Origin: Butyrivibrio sp.
Lineage (GTDB): Bacteria > Bacillota > Clostridia > Lachnospirales > Lachnospiraceae
Direction: 5' to 3'
Length of the DNA stretch: 64,000 nt
Assembly (NCBI GenBank): GCA_022486625.1
Contig: JAKVKH010000015.1
Location: 1 to 64,000, forward strand
Positions 53,305-62,597 of the stretch are shown here, in pieces. The number at the start of each line of letters is the position of its first letter. Position 1 is the stretch's first letter. Both the position numbers and the translations under genes were made by a program. The notes beneath the pieces were generated by a model. That model was given only the letters and a program-made list of their open reading frames with translations, was not told the DNA's origin and searched no databases.

Positions 53305-55149
53305 GTGGTCAATCAAAAACGCGGTAAAGAAGTCAGACTGATACTTCTGCTTTTTGTCTGTATCTGTTTTTGTTTCAGTATATTGGTACTGCTGATTAAC
53401 TGGCAGAATAATTACGCTAAAAACAATCAGAACAGAAAAACGGTAATTGAACTTGTGGGTGACAGATCTGAATGGCAGTATATGGATGCGGGGATGGAGC
53501 CTGGAGTAGGTGATGCATGGACGTTACCGGGGTATGATGCGGCTCATTGGAAACAGTCTTCAGGTCCGTTTTCCGTAGCGGAAAATGGAAGCGGAAAACT
53601 TATACTGAATGGTTCCGGGAATTCCGGCAGTATATATTTCAGGCATACTTTTACAATAAAAGATCTCAGTGACGTACATGCAATCATCGGAAGTATTTCA
53701 TACAGATACGGAGTACTCGTATATCTTAACGGTAAGATTGTATATGCCGGTAATGTGCCGGAAAACGGATATGATAATAATATGCAGTTTGGTGCGGCAC
53801 AGGCTGATGGGCAGATTCGCAGAGATAAGCTTCAGATTACAGATGTTTCTGCATTAAAAAAAGGTGATAATGTTCTGGCGGTTGAGATTCATCGTGCAGG
53901 ACAGGAATATAACAGCCCATTATTCGAAATGAAGGCAGAAACTTCGTTTCAGAAACTGATTACGGATAGTCCGGATGTAAAACATATCATGCTGCAAAAT
54001 GGAGGAGATGAGCATGAGACCGGTATTAATTTAATGACATCAGAAAATGATGAAGGATATTATGAAGTACATTATGTTGAAAAAAAAGCATTTAATATGA
54101 AAAAGAACCACCCCAGAGAAGGAGAAGAACGTATTGCACTATTGGGCAGATATAATGGAGAAAAAGAGAGTGTACACAGGGGAAAAATGACAGAACTGAA
54201 AACAGGCACTGAATACCTGTACTGTGTTTCACGCGTCGGAGATACTGTGCATACAAAATGGCTTACTTTTGTTACACCATCCAGAAATTCCTTCAGTGTA
54301 CTTCTGCTGGGAGATCCACAACTTGGATCTTATGGCGCGGATGATCGCAGTATCTGGAATGCCGCAATAAAAAAGGAAAGTAAACTGCTCGGAAAAACAG
54401 ATTATATATTCAGTCTTGGGGATCAGGTGGATGCAACAGGGGAGAAAAATACAACATTAAAGGCATATTATGATTTCAGATACCCGGATTTGTTCAGAAA
54501 TACTCCGGCAGTAATGGTTATGGGAAACCATGAAAGCGGTACGAATGCAGAGGAGATATATCGCTGCCAGTTTGGAGATCAGCCATATAGTTTTGTATGC
54601 CAGAATACACTTGTTGTTGTTTTGAATTCCAATGATTCTGAATATGAAAATCAGATACAATATATGGAAAAAACAATCAGACAGAATAACCATAAGTGGG
54701 TGATTGTATTGATGCATCATTCTCTTTTCAGCAGTGGTGAACATAGTGATGATGAAAAAACAGAAACAATGCGAAAGGCATATTCAACTTTTTTCTCCAG
54801 AATGGATGTTGATCTTGTAATCAGCGGACATGATCATATTTATTCAAGATCATATCTGATGAACGGAGAACAGCCACTGAATTCTTCCATATCAAATCGG
54901 ATTTTCAGGCATAAGAACCAGACAATGTACCTTACTGCCGGTTCATCATCAGGTAATAAGTTTTATACAGATGATGTTGTAAAGCAAAGATATACAGAAT
55001 ATCTGTTTTCGAATGATGTGGCAACGACAGCCAGGTTGACAGTCAGTGGAAATTTGATTGACGTGGAAGCATATCGAATGGATACGGAAATGCAGATTGA
55101 TCATTTTGTTCTGGAAAAACAGCAGGATGATTCTTCATATAGAAACTGA
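53305..55149 (+). CDS. Secreted metallophosphatase with beta-sandwich domain
   Basis: 614 aa. An N-terminal anchor (about 11-29), a galactose-binding-like domain (about 45-205, with YMDAGMEPGVGDAW and RHTFTIKD), a purple acid phosphatase-type Fn3 segment, and a calcineurin-like phosphoesterase core: GDPQLGS, GDQVDATG, GNHES, LMHHSLF and SGHDHIYSR supply the two-metal site. It would hydrolyse phosphoesters or phosphodiesters outside the cell, possibly on the phosphorylated polymer of this locus. The GTG start follows AAGGAG by nine bases. It is the last gene before a terminator. Confidence 0.88.
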   Translation: MVNQKRGKEVRLILLLFVCICFCFSILVLLINWQNNYAKNNQNRKTVIELVGDRSEWQYMDAGMEPGVGDAWTLPGYDAAHWKQSSGPFSVAENGSGKLILNGSGNSGSIYFRHTFTIKDLSDVHAIIGSISYRYGVLVYLNGKIVYAGNVPENGYDNNMQFGAAQADGQIRRDKLQITDVSALKKGDNVLAVEIHRAGQEYNSPLFEMKAETSFQKLITDSPDVKHIMLQNGGDEHETGINLMTSENDEGYYEVHYVEKKAFNMKKNHPREGEERIALLGRYNGEKESVHRGKMTELKTGTEYLYCVSRVGDTVHTKWLTFVTPSRNSFSVLLLGDPQLGSYGADDRSIWNAAIKKESKLLGKTDYIFSLGDQVDATGEKNTTLKAYYDFRYPDLFRNTPAVMVMGNHESGTNAEEIYRCQFGDQPYSFVCQNTLVVVLNSNDSEYENQIQYMEKTIRQNNHKWVIVLMHHSLFSSGEHSDDEKTETMRKAYSTFFSRMDVDLVISGHDHIYSRSYLMNGEQPLNSSISNRIFRHKNQTMYLTAGSSSGNKFYTDDVVKQRYTEYLFSNDVATTARLTVSGNLIDVEAYRMDTEMQIDHFVLEKQQDDSSYRN

Positions 55150-55194
55150 TTGACACGGTACTGTCTTCTGCGGTAAGATGTATAACGTTCTGCA

Positions 55195-55228
55195 ATGGCG
55201 CACTCGCTTTGAGGTGCGCCATATTTTT
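55195..55228 (+). terminator. Terminator of the surface-polymer locus
   Basis: ATGGCGCAC and GTGCGCCAT, nine perfect pairs with a ten-base loop, then ATTTTT. Confidence 0.85.
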
Positions 55229-55307
55229 ACATGGCGGGAGCGTATCGCAGGCTGTCATTTCAGATGAATATTGTTGCATAAATATACAAAATTATGTCAG
55301 CAAAAAG

Positions 55308-55336
55308 TTGTCATGCCGTTATATTAATGATGACAA
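55308..55336 (+). promoter_or_regulatory. Inverted repeat operator candidate
   Basis: TTGTCAT and ATGACAA, seven perfect pairs separated by 15 bases. The right arm covers the -35 of the promoter at 55330. It suits a dimeric repressor or activator of nucleoside genes. Confidence 0.5.
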
Positions 55337-55358
55337 ATTCAGGCGTATGCATTATAAT
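55330..55358 (+). promoter_or_regulatory. Promoter of the nucleoside operon
   Basis: ATGACA, 17 bases, TATAAT. The transcript would start near 55365, about 118 bases before the phosphorylase gene. Confidence 0.7.
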
Positions 55359-55482
55359 GATTTTATGCAAAATTAAGAAAAATCAAGACTGATTAAAATA
55401 GATCAAACAGAATGTGCCATCTTTTATAAGATGACAGTTGAATTTATGATTGGTTATGGGTAATATAGCAAAGGAGTTTTTC

Positions 55483-56259
55483 ATGGTTGATTATACAGAA
55501 GGTTCCGGAGTTCAGTATCATACACATACAAATTCGGATATGGTAGGAGAATATGTGATTCTCCCGGGAGATCCCGGCAGATGTGCTAAAATTGCAGAGC
55601 TTTTGGATGATGCTGTACTGGTGGCGCAGAACAGAGAATTTACAACCTATACAGGTACGCTTGACGGTGTTCGTGTCAGTGTGACTTCAACCGGAATCGG
55701 CGGACCCTCAGCTTCCATTGCAATGGAAGAGCTTTACAGAAGCGGAGCAAGGACATTTATCAGGATCGGGACCTGTGGTGGTATGCAGGAAGATGTGATG
55801 GGCGGTGACATTGTCATTGCAAACGGTGCGATCCGTATGGAAGGTACCAGCAAGGAATATGCACCGATTGAGTATCCTGCTGTTGCGGATTTTCATGTGG
55901 TAAATGCACTTGTACAGGCATCGGAGCAGCTGAAATATCCTTATCATGTCGGGGTTGTTGAATGCAAGGATTCATTCTATGGTCAGCATGAACCGGAAAA
56001 AAAACCGGTCGGTTATGAACTTTTGAATAAATGGGATGCGTGGATCAGATGCGGTGCACTTGCATCTGAAATGGAATCAGCCGCGATGTTTATCGTTGGC
56101 AGTACGCTCAGAGTCAGAGTAGGTACCGTTCTTCTTGTTGTTGCCAATCAGGAAAGAGCAAAAAAAAGGCTGTCCAATCCGCAGGCGCATGATACGGAAA
56201 TGGCAATCAGGACAGCAGTAGAAGCAATCAGAATTCTGATCAGAGAAGATCACAGATAA
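55483..56259 (+). CDS. udp: Nucleoside phosphorylase, uridine phosphorylase type
   Basis: 258 aa. It splits nucleosides with phosphate into base and ribose-1-phosphate. Family marks: [15 protein letters not shown], the [12 protein letters not shown] loop, RIGTCGG phosphate site, and EMESAAMF ribose-binding segment. The overall pattern favours uridine phosphorylase, but purine substrates are not excluded. ATG 55483 follows AAGGAG by six bases; an upstream in-frame GTG or ATG near 55450 is rejected. The BMP lipoprotein gene follows after 56 bases. Confidence 0.85.
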   Translation: MVDYTEGSGVQYHTHTNSDMVGEYVILPGDPGRCAKIAELLDDAVLVAQNREFTTYTGTLDGVRVSVTSTGIGGPSASIAMEELYRSGARTFIRIGTCGGMQEDVMGGDIVIANGAIRMEGTSKEYAPIEYPAVADFHVVNALVQASEQLKYPYHVGVVECKDSFYGQHEPEKKPVGYELLNKWDAWIRCGALASEMESAAMFIVGSTLRVRVGTVLLVVANQERAKKRLSNPQAHDTEMAIRTAVEAIRILIREDHR

Positions 56260-56272
56260 TGTATTACCGGAT

Positions 56273-56292
56273 AAAACCCAATTAAGGGTTTT
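56273..56292 (+). repeat. Short hairpin between udp and the BMP gene
   Basis: AAAACCC and GGGTTTT, seven pairs with a six-base loop. The T's are part of the stem. It is a weak terminator or a message-processing element. Confidence 0.5.
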
Positions 56293-56315
56293 ACATATTA
56301 CAAGGAGGATTTCTT

Positions 56316-57464
56316 ATGAAAAAGAAATTATTCGCAGTACTGATGAGCACCATGATGGTTTGCTCTCTTGCCGCATGCGGTTCATCCACAAGCAGCACTG
56401 AGACATCCGGAGCAGCTGCCAGTACAGAAGTATCAGCAACAACCGAAGCTGCATCTACAGACGCTGCTTCCACAGATGCAAGTGCAGTTGCAGATGCATC
56501 CGCAACAGTAAACCCTGACTTCAAGATCGGTATCGTAACAGATGTCGGCGGTATTCATGATGGTTCCTTCAACCAGTCCGCTTGGGAAGGTGCTCAGAAG
56601 GCAGGAAAAGAGCTTGGACTTAAGGATGGCAATTACAGTTATCTGGAATCCAAGACTGATGCAGATTACAAGCCTAACATTGAGAACTTCATTGATAAGG
56701 ATTATGATCTGATCGTTTGTATCGGATATCAGCTGGCCGATGCATTGAAAGAAGAAGCAACAGCCAACCCTGATACACATTTTGCAATCGTTGATGATTC
56801 TTCCTGCGCAGACCTTCCGAATGTAACATGTCTGATGTTCGAGCAGGCACAGGCTTCCTACCTTGTAGGTTACGTTGCAGGTCTTACAACAAAGAGCAAT
56901 ACGATCGGTTTTGTACTCGGCATGTCAACAGATACCATGAATCAGTTCGGATATGGCTATCTTGCAGGTGCAATTGATGCAAACCCGAAGGTAAAGGTTC
57001 TGCAGACCAATGCAAACAGCTTCTCTGATACAGCTGCCGGCAAGACTGCTGCAAACAACATGGTTGCACAGGGCGCAGATGTAATCTTCCATGCAGCCGG
57101 TGGTACAGGACTTGGTGTAATTGATGCCTGCCAGGAAGCTGGAATCTGGGCAATCGGTGTTGACTCTGATCAGAGTTCCATTGCTCCGAAGACAATTCTT
57201 ACATCTGCCATGAAGCGTGTGGATAATGCAGTATATGATGCTGCAAAGCTTGGCGCTGAGGGTACATACAAGGGCGGCGTTGTTACTTATACACTTGCTG
57301 ATTCCGGTGTGGATATCGCTCCTACAACAGATAACATTTCTGCAGATGTTCTGACAAAGGTGAACGATGTAAAAGCCAAGATTATCTCCGGTGAAATTGC
57401 CGTTCCGAAGACAAAGGCCGATTTCGAAGCTAAATATGGTGATGTATATACACTTGATGACTGA
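56316..57464 (+). CDS. BMP/PnrA family nucleoside-binding lipoprotein
   Basis: 382 aa substrate-binding lipoprotein. A lipobox LAAC with lipidated Cys21 is followed by a Ser/Thr/Ala linker (to about residue 65) and a Bmp domain (FKIGIVTDVGGIHDGSFNQSAWEG, ENFIDKDYDLIVCIGY, GTGLGVIDAC). PnrA relatives bind purine or pyrimidine nucleosides and deliver them to a CUT2-like ABC importer, here encoded at 59.9-63.5 kb. AAGGAGG precedes the ATG. Confidence 0.95.
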   Translation: MKKKLFAVLMSTMMVCSLAACGSSTSSTETSGAAASTEVSATTEAASTDAASTDASAVADASATVNPDFKIGIVTDVGGIHDGSFNQSAWEGAQKAGKELGLKDGNYSYLESKTDADYKPNIENFIDKDYDLIVCIGYQLADALKEEATANPDTHFAIVDDSSCADLPNVTCLMFEQAQASYLVGYVAGLTTKSNTIGFVLGMSTDTMNQFGYGYLAGAIDANPKVKVLQTNANSFSDTAAGKTAANNMVAQGADVIFHAAGGTGLGVIDACQEAGIWAIGVDSDQSSIAPKTILTSAMKRVDNAVYDAAKLGAEGTYKGGVVTYTLADSGVDIAPTTDNISADVLTKVNDVKAKIISGEIAVPKTKADFEAKYGDVYTLDD

Positions 57465-57502
57465 TTACTGTAACTAGAGTCAAATCAATAAGTTATTTGA
57501 TG

Positions 57503-57536
57503 CGGGGCAGGACAGATAATGTTCTGCTCCGTTTTT
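57503..57536 (+). terminator. Terminator after the BMP gene
   Basis: CGGGGCAGGACA and TGTTCTGCTCCG pair over 12 positions (two G-T) around GATAA, followed by TTTTT. It would make the binding protein more abundant than the transporter genes downstream. Confidence 0.85.
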
Positions 57537-57564
57537 CCCAGAAAATAAAGAAAGCGTGGTGCAC

Positions 57565-59112
57565 ATGATGAGAGAAATCAGTATGGAACGGGTGGAAAGA
57601 ACCAGAAAGCAGATGTTGGAAACGGTGGAAAGTCCGATTCTGACACATGAACAGAAAGTAGCAACAATGGCTAATCTGGCAGACTCTCTTCTGGAAGTAC
57701 TGAATCTTCCTGATGGACTGGATGAGCTGCTGAATCAGCCGATTGACAGGCAGTGCATCTGTGATCTTTCAGAAGGTCATGCACCGCTTAGACCAAGATA
57801 TATTGTGCCGGATTATGAGAAATTTCTGAAGGAAGGAAGCAGGTTCCTTCAGCTTGATCCGCCCAAGGATCTGTATGAAGCAGTTAACAGCCTTCTTATT
57901 TTCTATAAACACGTTCCAAGCGTTACCAATTATCCGGTTTATGTAGGTGCGCTTGATCAGCTGCTCGACCCTTATGTGCAGGATATGGATGAAAAAGAAG
58001 CAGAGAAGATTATCCGTCTTTTCCTGATCCATATGGACAGAACCATCCTTGATTCTTTCAGCCATGCCAATATCGGACCAAAAGCAACCAAAGCAGGCAG
58101 TATTATTCTGCGTGTCATCGGTCAGATGCAGGATGCGGTTCCGAATCTTTCCATGAAGTATGATGCGGATCTGACATCAGATGAATTCCTGCGCGAATGT
58201 GTGGTGACAGCATTGCACAGTGCAAAGCCAAGTTTTGCCAATCATAAGATGTTTGTCAGTGAACTCAATGAGGATTATGTAATTGCCAGCTGCTATAACG
58301 GACTCAAATATGGTGGCGGATCTTATACCTTATCCAGACTGATTCTGGGAAATATTGCAAAGAGAGCGTCCGGAATTGATGATTTCCTGAACAGAGAACT
58401 GCCGTATGTCTGTCAGGTAATGGCAGATTACATGGATGAACGAATTCGTTTTGAAGTAGAAGAAAGCGGGTTCTTTGAAAACAGTTTTCTTGCAAGGGAA
58501 GGCTTCATACACAGAGATAAGTTTACAGCGATGTTCGGTCTTGTAGGTATGGCGGAGGCTGTGGATATTCTGATGGAGAAGGAAGGGAAGAAACTTCGCT
58601 ACGGTCATGATCATGAAGCTGATGATCTGGGAGTACGTATTATGGACTGCATCGCACAGTTCAATCAGAACCATGAGAATAAATACTGTGAAGCAACAGG
58701 GGGACATTTCCTGCTGCATGCACAGGTAGGCATTGCTTCTGATGAGGGAGTTACTCCGGGAACACGTATCCCGATTGGCGAAGAACCGGAAGAACTCATT
58801 GATCATCTGCGTCATTGTGAGAGATTTCACAAGTATTTTCCGTCAGGAACAGGTGATATATTCCCAATTGATGCTACAGTACACAGAAATCCGGAATATG
58901 TTATGGACATTATCAAGGGATCAATGAAAGAGGGAATCCGCTATCTTTCTTTCTACAGTTCAGACAGTGATGTCATCCGGATTACCGGTTATCTTGTAAA
59001 AAAATCGGAAATTGAGAAACTGGAGCGTGGCGAAAATGTAAAACACGATACCACAGCGCTTGGTATGGGTGCAAAGCATAACGGTCATATTCTGGAAAGG
59101 AAAGTACGCTGA
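57565..59112 (+). CDS. yjjI: YjjI family glycyl radical enzyme
   Basis: 515 aa, shorter than pyruvate formate-lyase (about 760). The active-site cysteine is probably Cys243 in IASCYNGLKYGGG, and the radical glycine is Gly475 in RITGY near the C-terminus. It also has FPSGTGDIFPIDATVH. YjjI is an uncharacterised GRE that in E. coli lies near deoxynucleoside breakdown genes. Here it sits inside a nucleoside uptake set, which supports a role in nucleoside or deoxyribose metabolism; the reaction is unknown. The start is uncertain (GTG 57556, ATG 57565 or 57568); no strong ribosome site is present. Confidence 0.88.
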   Translation: MMREISMERVERTRKQMLETVESPILTHEQKVATMANLADSLLEVLNLPDGLDELLNQPIDRQCICDLSEGHAPLRPRYIVPDYEKFLKEGSRFLQLDPPKDLYEAVNSLLIFYKHVPSVTNYPVYVGALDQLLDPYVQDMDEKEAEKIIRLFLIHMDRTILDSFSHANIGPKATKAGSIILRVIGQMQDAVPNLSMKYDADLTSDEFLRECVVTALHSAKPSFANHKMFVSELNEDYVIASCYNGLKYGGGSYTLSRLILGNIAKRASGIDDFLNRELPYVCQVMADYMDERIRFEVEESGFFENSFLAREGFIHRDKFTAMFGLVGMAEAVDILMEKEGKKLRYGHDHEADDLGVRIMDCIAQFNQNHENKYCEATGGHFLLHAQVGIASDEGVTPGTRIPIGEEPEELIDHLRHCERFHKYFPSGTGDIFPIDATVHRNPEYVMDIIKGSMKEGIRYLSFYSSDSDVIRITGYLVKKSEIEKLERGENVKHDTTALGMGAKHNGHILERKVR

Positions 59113-59113
59113 T

Positions 59114-59974
59114 TTGTCTGATGCTGATAATGCAATACGGGTTCCGGTCAACAGAATACTTCCGTTCAGTTCAGTTGACGGACCGGGAAACCGCTCTGTA
59201 GTATTTCTGCAGAGCTGTGGGTTTGACTGTAAATATTGCCATAATCCTGAAACCAGAAGAATGTGTACGGATTGTGGTGCATGTGTTTCGAAATGTCCGA
59301 CGCATGCTCTGTCAATGCAGAATGGAAAGGTGATATATGATCCTTCACTTTGTTGCAGATGTGATACCTGTATCAGAACTTGTATGCATGATGCCAGTCC
59401 GAGGATCAGGTGGATGACTTCTGATGAGGTGTACAGAGAAATTTTAGCGCAGATGCCGTTTATCAGGGGGATGACGGTATCAGGGGGAGAATGTACTACC
59501 TATCCCGAATTTCTGACGCAGCTGCTTGGAAAATGCAAGGCAGCCGGACTGACAACACTTCTGGACAGTAATGGTTCATTGCCTTTTCTGGAATATCCGG
59601 AGCTGCTGGAAGTAACGGACGGAGTTATGCTGGATATCAAGGCATGGAACCGCGAAGACCATATCCGTGTGACAGGCACTGATAATGGTGCAGTACTGAA
59701 AAACATGATATACTTAGCTGAGAAAAAAAAGCTCTACGAAGTGCGTACTGTGGTTGCACCGGATTTATTTGACTGTGAACAGACGATTCGTGAAACTGCA
59801 CATGCACTCAGACCATATCTGACATTTTCATCCATCAGATATAAAATCATCAGCTACAGACCGATGGGGGTACGGAAGGCATATTCGCATCTTACGGTTC
59901 CATCGGCAGCATTTATGCAGCATCTTGCAGAAACAGCACGAAGTGAAGGTATGAAGGATATTATAATAATCTAA
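59114..59974 (+). CDS. yjjW: YjjW family glycyl radical enzyme activase
   Basis: 286 aa radical SAM enzyme. The 4Fe-4S motif is CGFDCKYC (CxxxCxxC); two ferredoxin-type clusters follow in CTDCGACVSKCP and CCRCDTCIRTC. TVSGGECT is the SAM-binding GGE region. It would place the radical on Gly475 of the adjacent YjjI. TTG 59114 is the likely start because AAGGAAAG lies upstream and longer frames run into yjjI. It follows yjjI by one base. Confidence 0.9.
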   Translation: MSDADNAIRVPVNRILPFSSVDGPGNRSVVFLQSCGFDCKYCHNPETRRMCTDCGACVSKCPTHALSMQNGKVIYDPSLCCRCDTCIRTCMHDASPRIRWMTSDEVYREILAQMPFIRGMTVSGGECTTYPEFLTQLLGKCKAAGLTTLLDSNGSLPFLEYPELLEVTDGVMLDIKAWNREDHIRVTGTDNGAVLKNMIYLAEKKKLYEVRTVVAPDLFDCEQTIRETAHALRPYLTFSSIRYKIISYRPMGVRKAYSHLTVPSAAFMQHLAETARSEGMKDIIII

Positions 59975-59992
59975 CCATTGGGAGGCACAGAC

Positions 59993-61537
59993 GTGGCGAA
60001 AAAAAGCAACCAGGATGCAAGTCAGATTGTCATCCAAATGAAAGATATCGTCAAAAAATTTGGCGATTTCACAGCAAATGATCACATTAATCTTACAGTT
60101 CATAAGGGTGAGGTTCATGCCATTCTCGGGGAGAACGGCGCCGGTAAAAGTACACTGATGAATGTACTTTACGGGATGTATCATCAGACATCAGGTTCAA
60201 TTGAAATTGATGGCAGAGAAGTGGATATTGACAGTCCGCAGAAGGCCATTTCGCTTGGTATCGGTATGGTGCATCAGCATTTCATGCTGGTACAGCCGTT
60301 TACGGTTACTGAGAATATAATTCTTGGGATGGAGCCGATGAAAGGAATGGTGGTAGACATTCCGACAGCCAGAAAGCAGATTATGGAGCTCTCTGACAAA
60401 TATAATCTGAAGGTTGATCCTGATGCAAAGGTTGAAGATATCAGTGTTGGTATGCAGCAGCGTGTCGAAATTCTGAAAGTGCTGTACAGAGGTGCCAATA
60501 TTCTGATTCTTGATGAGCCTACAGCATCTTTGACACCACAGGAAATTACGGAACTGATGGAGATTATCCAGAATATGACAGCTGATGGTAAATCTGTCAT
60601 TCTGATTACCCATAAGCTGAAGGAAATCAAAATGGCGGCTGATAACTGTACCATTATCAGACGTGGTAAGTATATTGATACGGTAAATGTTGAGGAGACC
60701 AGTGAAGATGAGCTTGCGTCCATGATGGTTGGCCGTAAGGTAAACTTTAATGTTGAGAAAAAGGAGCAGCAGCCTGGTGATGTTGTTCTGGAAGTAAAGG
60801 ATCTTCGTGCAAAGGATTACCGTGGTGTTGAGATCCTTAAAGGGTTGAATCTAAAGGTCAGAAAAGGTGAGATTGTCGGTCTTGCCGGTGTTGACGGTAA
60901 TGGGCAGTCAGAACTTGTGGAAATTCTGACTGGACTGGCGAAAGCAGAGTCCGGTGAAGTACTGATGGGTGGCGAGAACGTGGTAAATAAGTCGCCAAAG
61001 TATATTTTTGAAAAGGGCATCACAAGTATTCCGGAAGACAGGCAGAAACATGGTCTTGTACTGGATTTTACAGTTGCTGAAAATCTCGTACTTCAGAATT
61101 TTGAAAAAGAGCCGTTTGCCAAAAAAGGAATTCTACAGAAAGATCAGATTTCTGCACATGCAACAGAACTGATTAAGGAATTTGATATCAGACCTGTCGG
61201 ATGTGAAACAAGACTTGCCGGTCAGCTTTCCGGCGGTAATCAGCAAAAGGTTATTATCGCACGTGAAGTTACCAATGATTCAGAGCTGTTGATTGCGTTT
61301 AATCCGACCAGAGGACTTGATGTCGGTGCAATTGAATTTGTTCATAAGTATCTGGTACAGCAAAGGGATAAAAACAGAGCCATTCTTCTGGTTTCATTTG
61401 AACTTGATGAAATCATGGGCCTCTCGGATATCATCGACGTTATCTTTGACGGTCAGGTCGTAGGCAGCATGGAAGGTAAGAATGCAGATGAAAATACACT
61501 TGGCTTTATGATGGCGGGAGGACATAAAGATGAATAA
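59993..61537 (+). CDS. Nucleoside ABC transporter, two-domain ATPase
   Basis: 514 aa with two ATPase domains. The first has GENGAGKSTL, ISVGMQQR and LILDEPTASL. The second has a degenerate Walker A, GVDGNGQSEL, a good LSGGNQQKV signature, and AFNPTRGLD in place of the usual DEPT, as in ribose/nucleoside importers. GTG 59993 has GGGAGG seven bases before it. It overlaps the first permease gene by eight bases. With the BMP lipoprotein it powers nucleoside uptake. Confidence 0.94.
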   Translation: MAKKSNQDASQIVIQMKDIVKKFGDFTANDHINLTVHKGEVHAILGENGAGKSTLMNVLYGMYHQTSGSIEIDGREVDIDSPQKAISLGIGMVHQHFMLVQPFTVTENIILGMEPMKGMVVDIPTARKQIMELSDKYNLKVDPDAKVEDISVGMQQRVEILKVLYRGANILILDEPTASLTPQEITELMEIIQNMTADGKSVILITHKLKEIKMAADNCTIIRRGKYIDTVNVEETSEDELASMMVGRKVNFNVEKKEQQPGDVVLEVKDLRAKDYRGVEILKGLNLKVRKGEIVGLAGVDGNGQSELVEILTGLAKAESGEVLMGGENVVNKSPKYIFEKGITSIPEDRQKHGLVLDFTVAENLVLQNFEKEPFAKKGILQKDQISAHATELIKEFDIRPVGCETRLAGQLSGGNQQKVIIAREVTNDSELLIAFNPTRGLDVGAIEFVHKYLVQQRDKNRAILLVSFELDEIMGLSDIIDVIFDGQVVGSMEGKNADENTLGFMMAGGHKDE

Positions 61538-62597
61538 AAAATCCAGAAGTATACTTGAAAGTAATGCCCTTTATACGCTGATTGCAATTGTAATCGGGTT
61601 CCTTGTCGGAGCAATTCTTCTTCTGATGATTGGAGATAACCCTGGGGTTGTTTATTCTACACTGCTTGATGGCGTTTTTGGCAAGCCGAAGTTTATTGTT
61701 TACAGTATTATTTATGCATGTCCACTGATTCTGACAGGACTCAGTGTTGCGTTTTCTTTTAAAACCGGTGTATTCAATATCGGTGCAGAAGGTCAGTTTG
61801 TAGTAGGATCCCTCGCAGCCTGTGTAGTCGGTATTTTTGTTGATGTGCCGGCACCTATCCATATTCTGCTGTGTCTGCTGGCAGCAACAGGTGCAGGCGT
61901 GATCTGGGGCGGAATTGTCGGCTTTCTGAAAATTAAAAAGGGTATTAATGAAGTCCTTTCCTATATCATGTTTAACTGGATTGCTTTTTATCTGTCCAAT
62001 TATGTGGTTAATCTGGAAGCGGTTCACCGTACCGGAGGCGGAGAGGCAACAAAGGATATTCTGGACAGTGCGCATATGTCTGTTCCGCTGTGGATTACAG
62101 CATTGACGAAATGTACAGATTCCAACTGGGGTATTCTTATTGCAATAGGTGCTGCAGTTCTTGTATGGTTCATTATGGAAAAGACAACACTTGGCTTTCA
62201 GCTGCGTGCAGTCGGCTACAGCAAGACCGCAGCAGAATATGCGGGTATCAGCTCCAATCGGATTTTCATGATCTCCATGATGATCTCCGGTGCGCTTGCA
62301 GGACTTGGCGGGGCAACGCAGGTAATGGGTATGGGTGGCAGAATTTCTCAGTTTGCCGCGCAGGAACAGTATGGATTTCAGGGAATTACCGTAGCCCTGA
62401 TTGGTGCTTCCAATCCTGTTGGCTGTATTTTTGCGGGACTGTTCTATGGTGCTATGAAGTATGGCGGAAATAAACTTACAATTATAAATGTACCATCTGA
62501 AGTAATCAACATTATCATGGGTACAATTATTGTATTCATTGCAATCTCCCATGTGTTCAAAGCATTACTTACAAGGGGAAAGGGAGGTAATAACTGA
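61530..62597 (+). CDS. Nucleoside ABC transporter permease 1
   Basis: 355 aa with about ten helices. Family marks: FKTGVFNIGAEGQF (the BPD_transp_2 loop) and GAEGQFVVGS, then MISGALAGLGGATQVMGMGGR near the C-terminal half. It is the longer of the two membrane subunits, as is usual for the PnrC/NupB type. Its stop overlaps the start of permease 2 (TGATG). Confidence 0.94.
   Translation: MNKKSRSILESNALYTLIAIVIGFLVGAILLLMIGDNPGVVYSTLLDGVFGKPKFIVYSIIYACPLILTGLSVAFSFKTGVFNIGAEGQFVVGSLAACVVGIFVDVPAPIHILLCLLAATGAGVIWGGIVGFLKIKKGINEVLSYIMFNWIAFYLSNYVVNLEAVHRTGGGEATKDILDSAHMSVPLWITALTKCTDSNWGILIAIGAAVLVWFIMEKTTLGFQLRAVGYSKTAAEYAGISSNRIFMISMMISGALAGLGGATQVMGMGGRISQFAAQEQYGFQGITVALIGASNPVGCIFAGLFYGAMKYGGNKLTIINVPSEVINIIMGTIIVFIAISHVFKALLTRGKGGNN

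Larger units (their letters stand above)
55229..55482 (+). other. AT-rich regulatory gap before the nucleoside genes
   Basis: This gap follows the terminator. It holds an inverted repeat, a good promoter and a leader of about 115 bases with a CATCTT/AAGATG hairpin (55418-55433). I see no gene or known riboswitch here. Confidence 0.6.

Noticed and set aside
61506-62552. Long minus-strand open frame of 348 codons opposite permease 1
   Set aside because: It is rich in Cys, Asn, His and Ser from antisense reading of a hydrophobic protein, has no family motif, and the plus-strand permease is certain.
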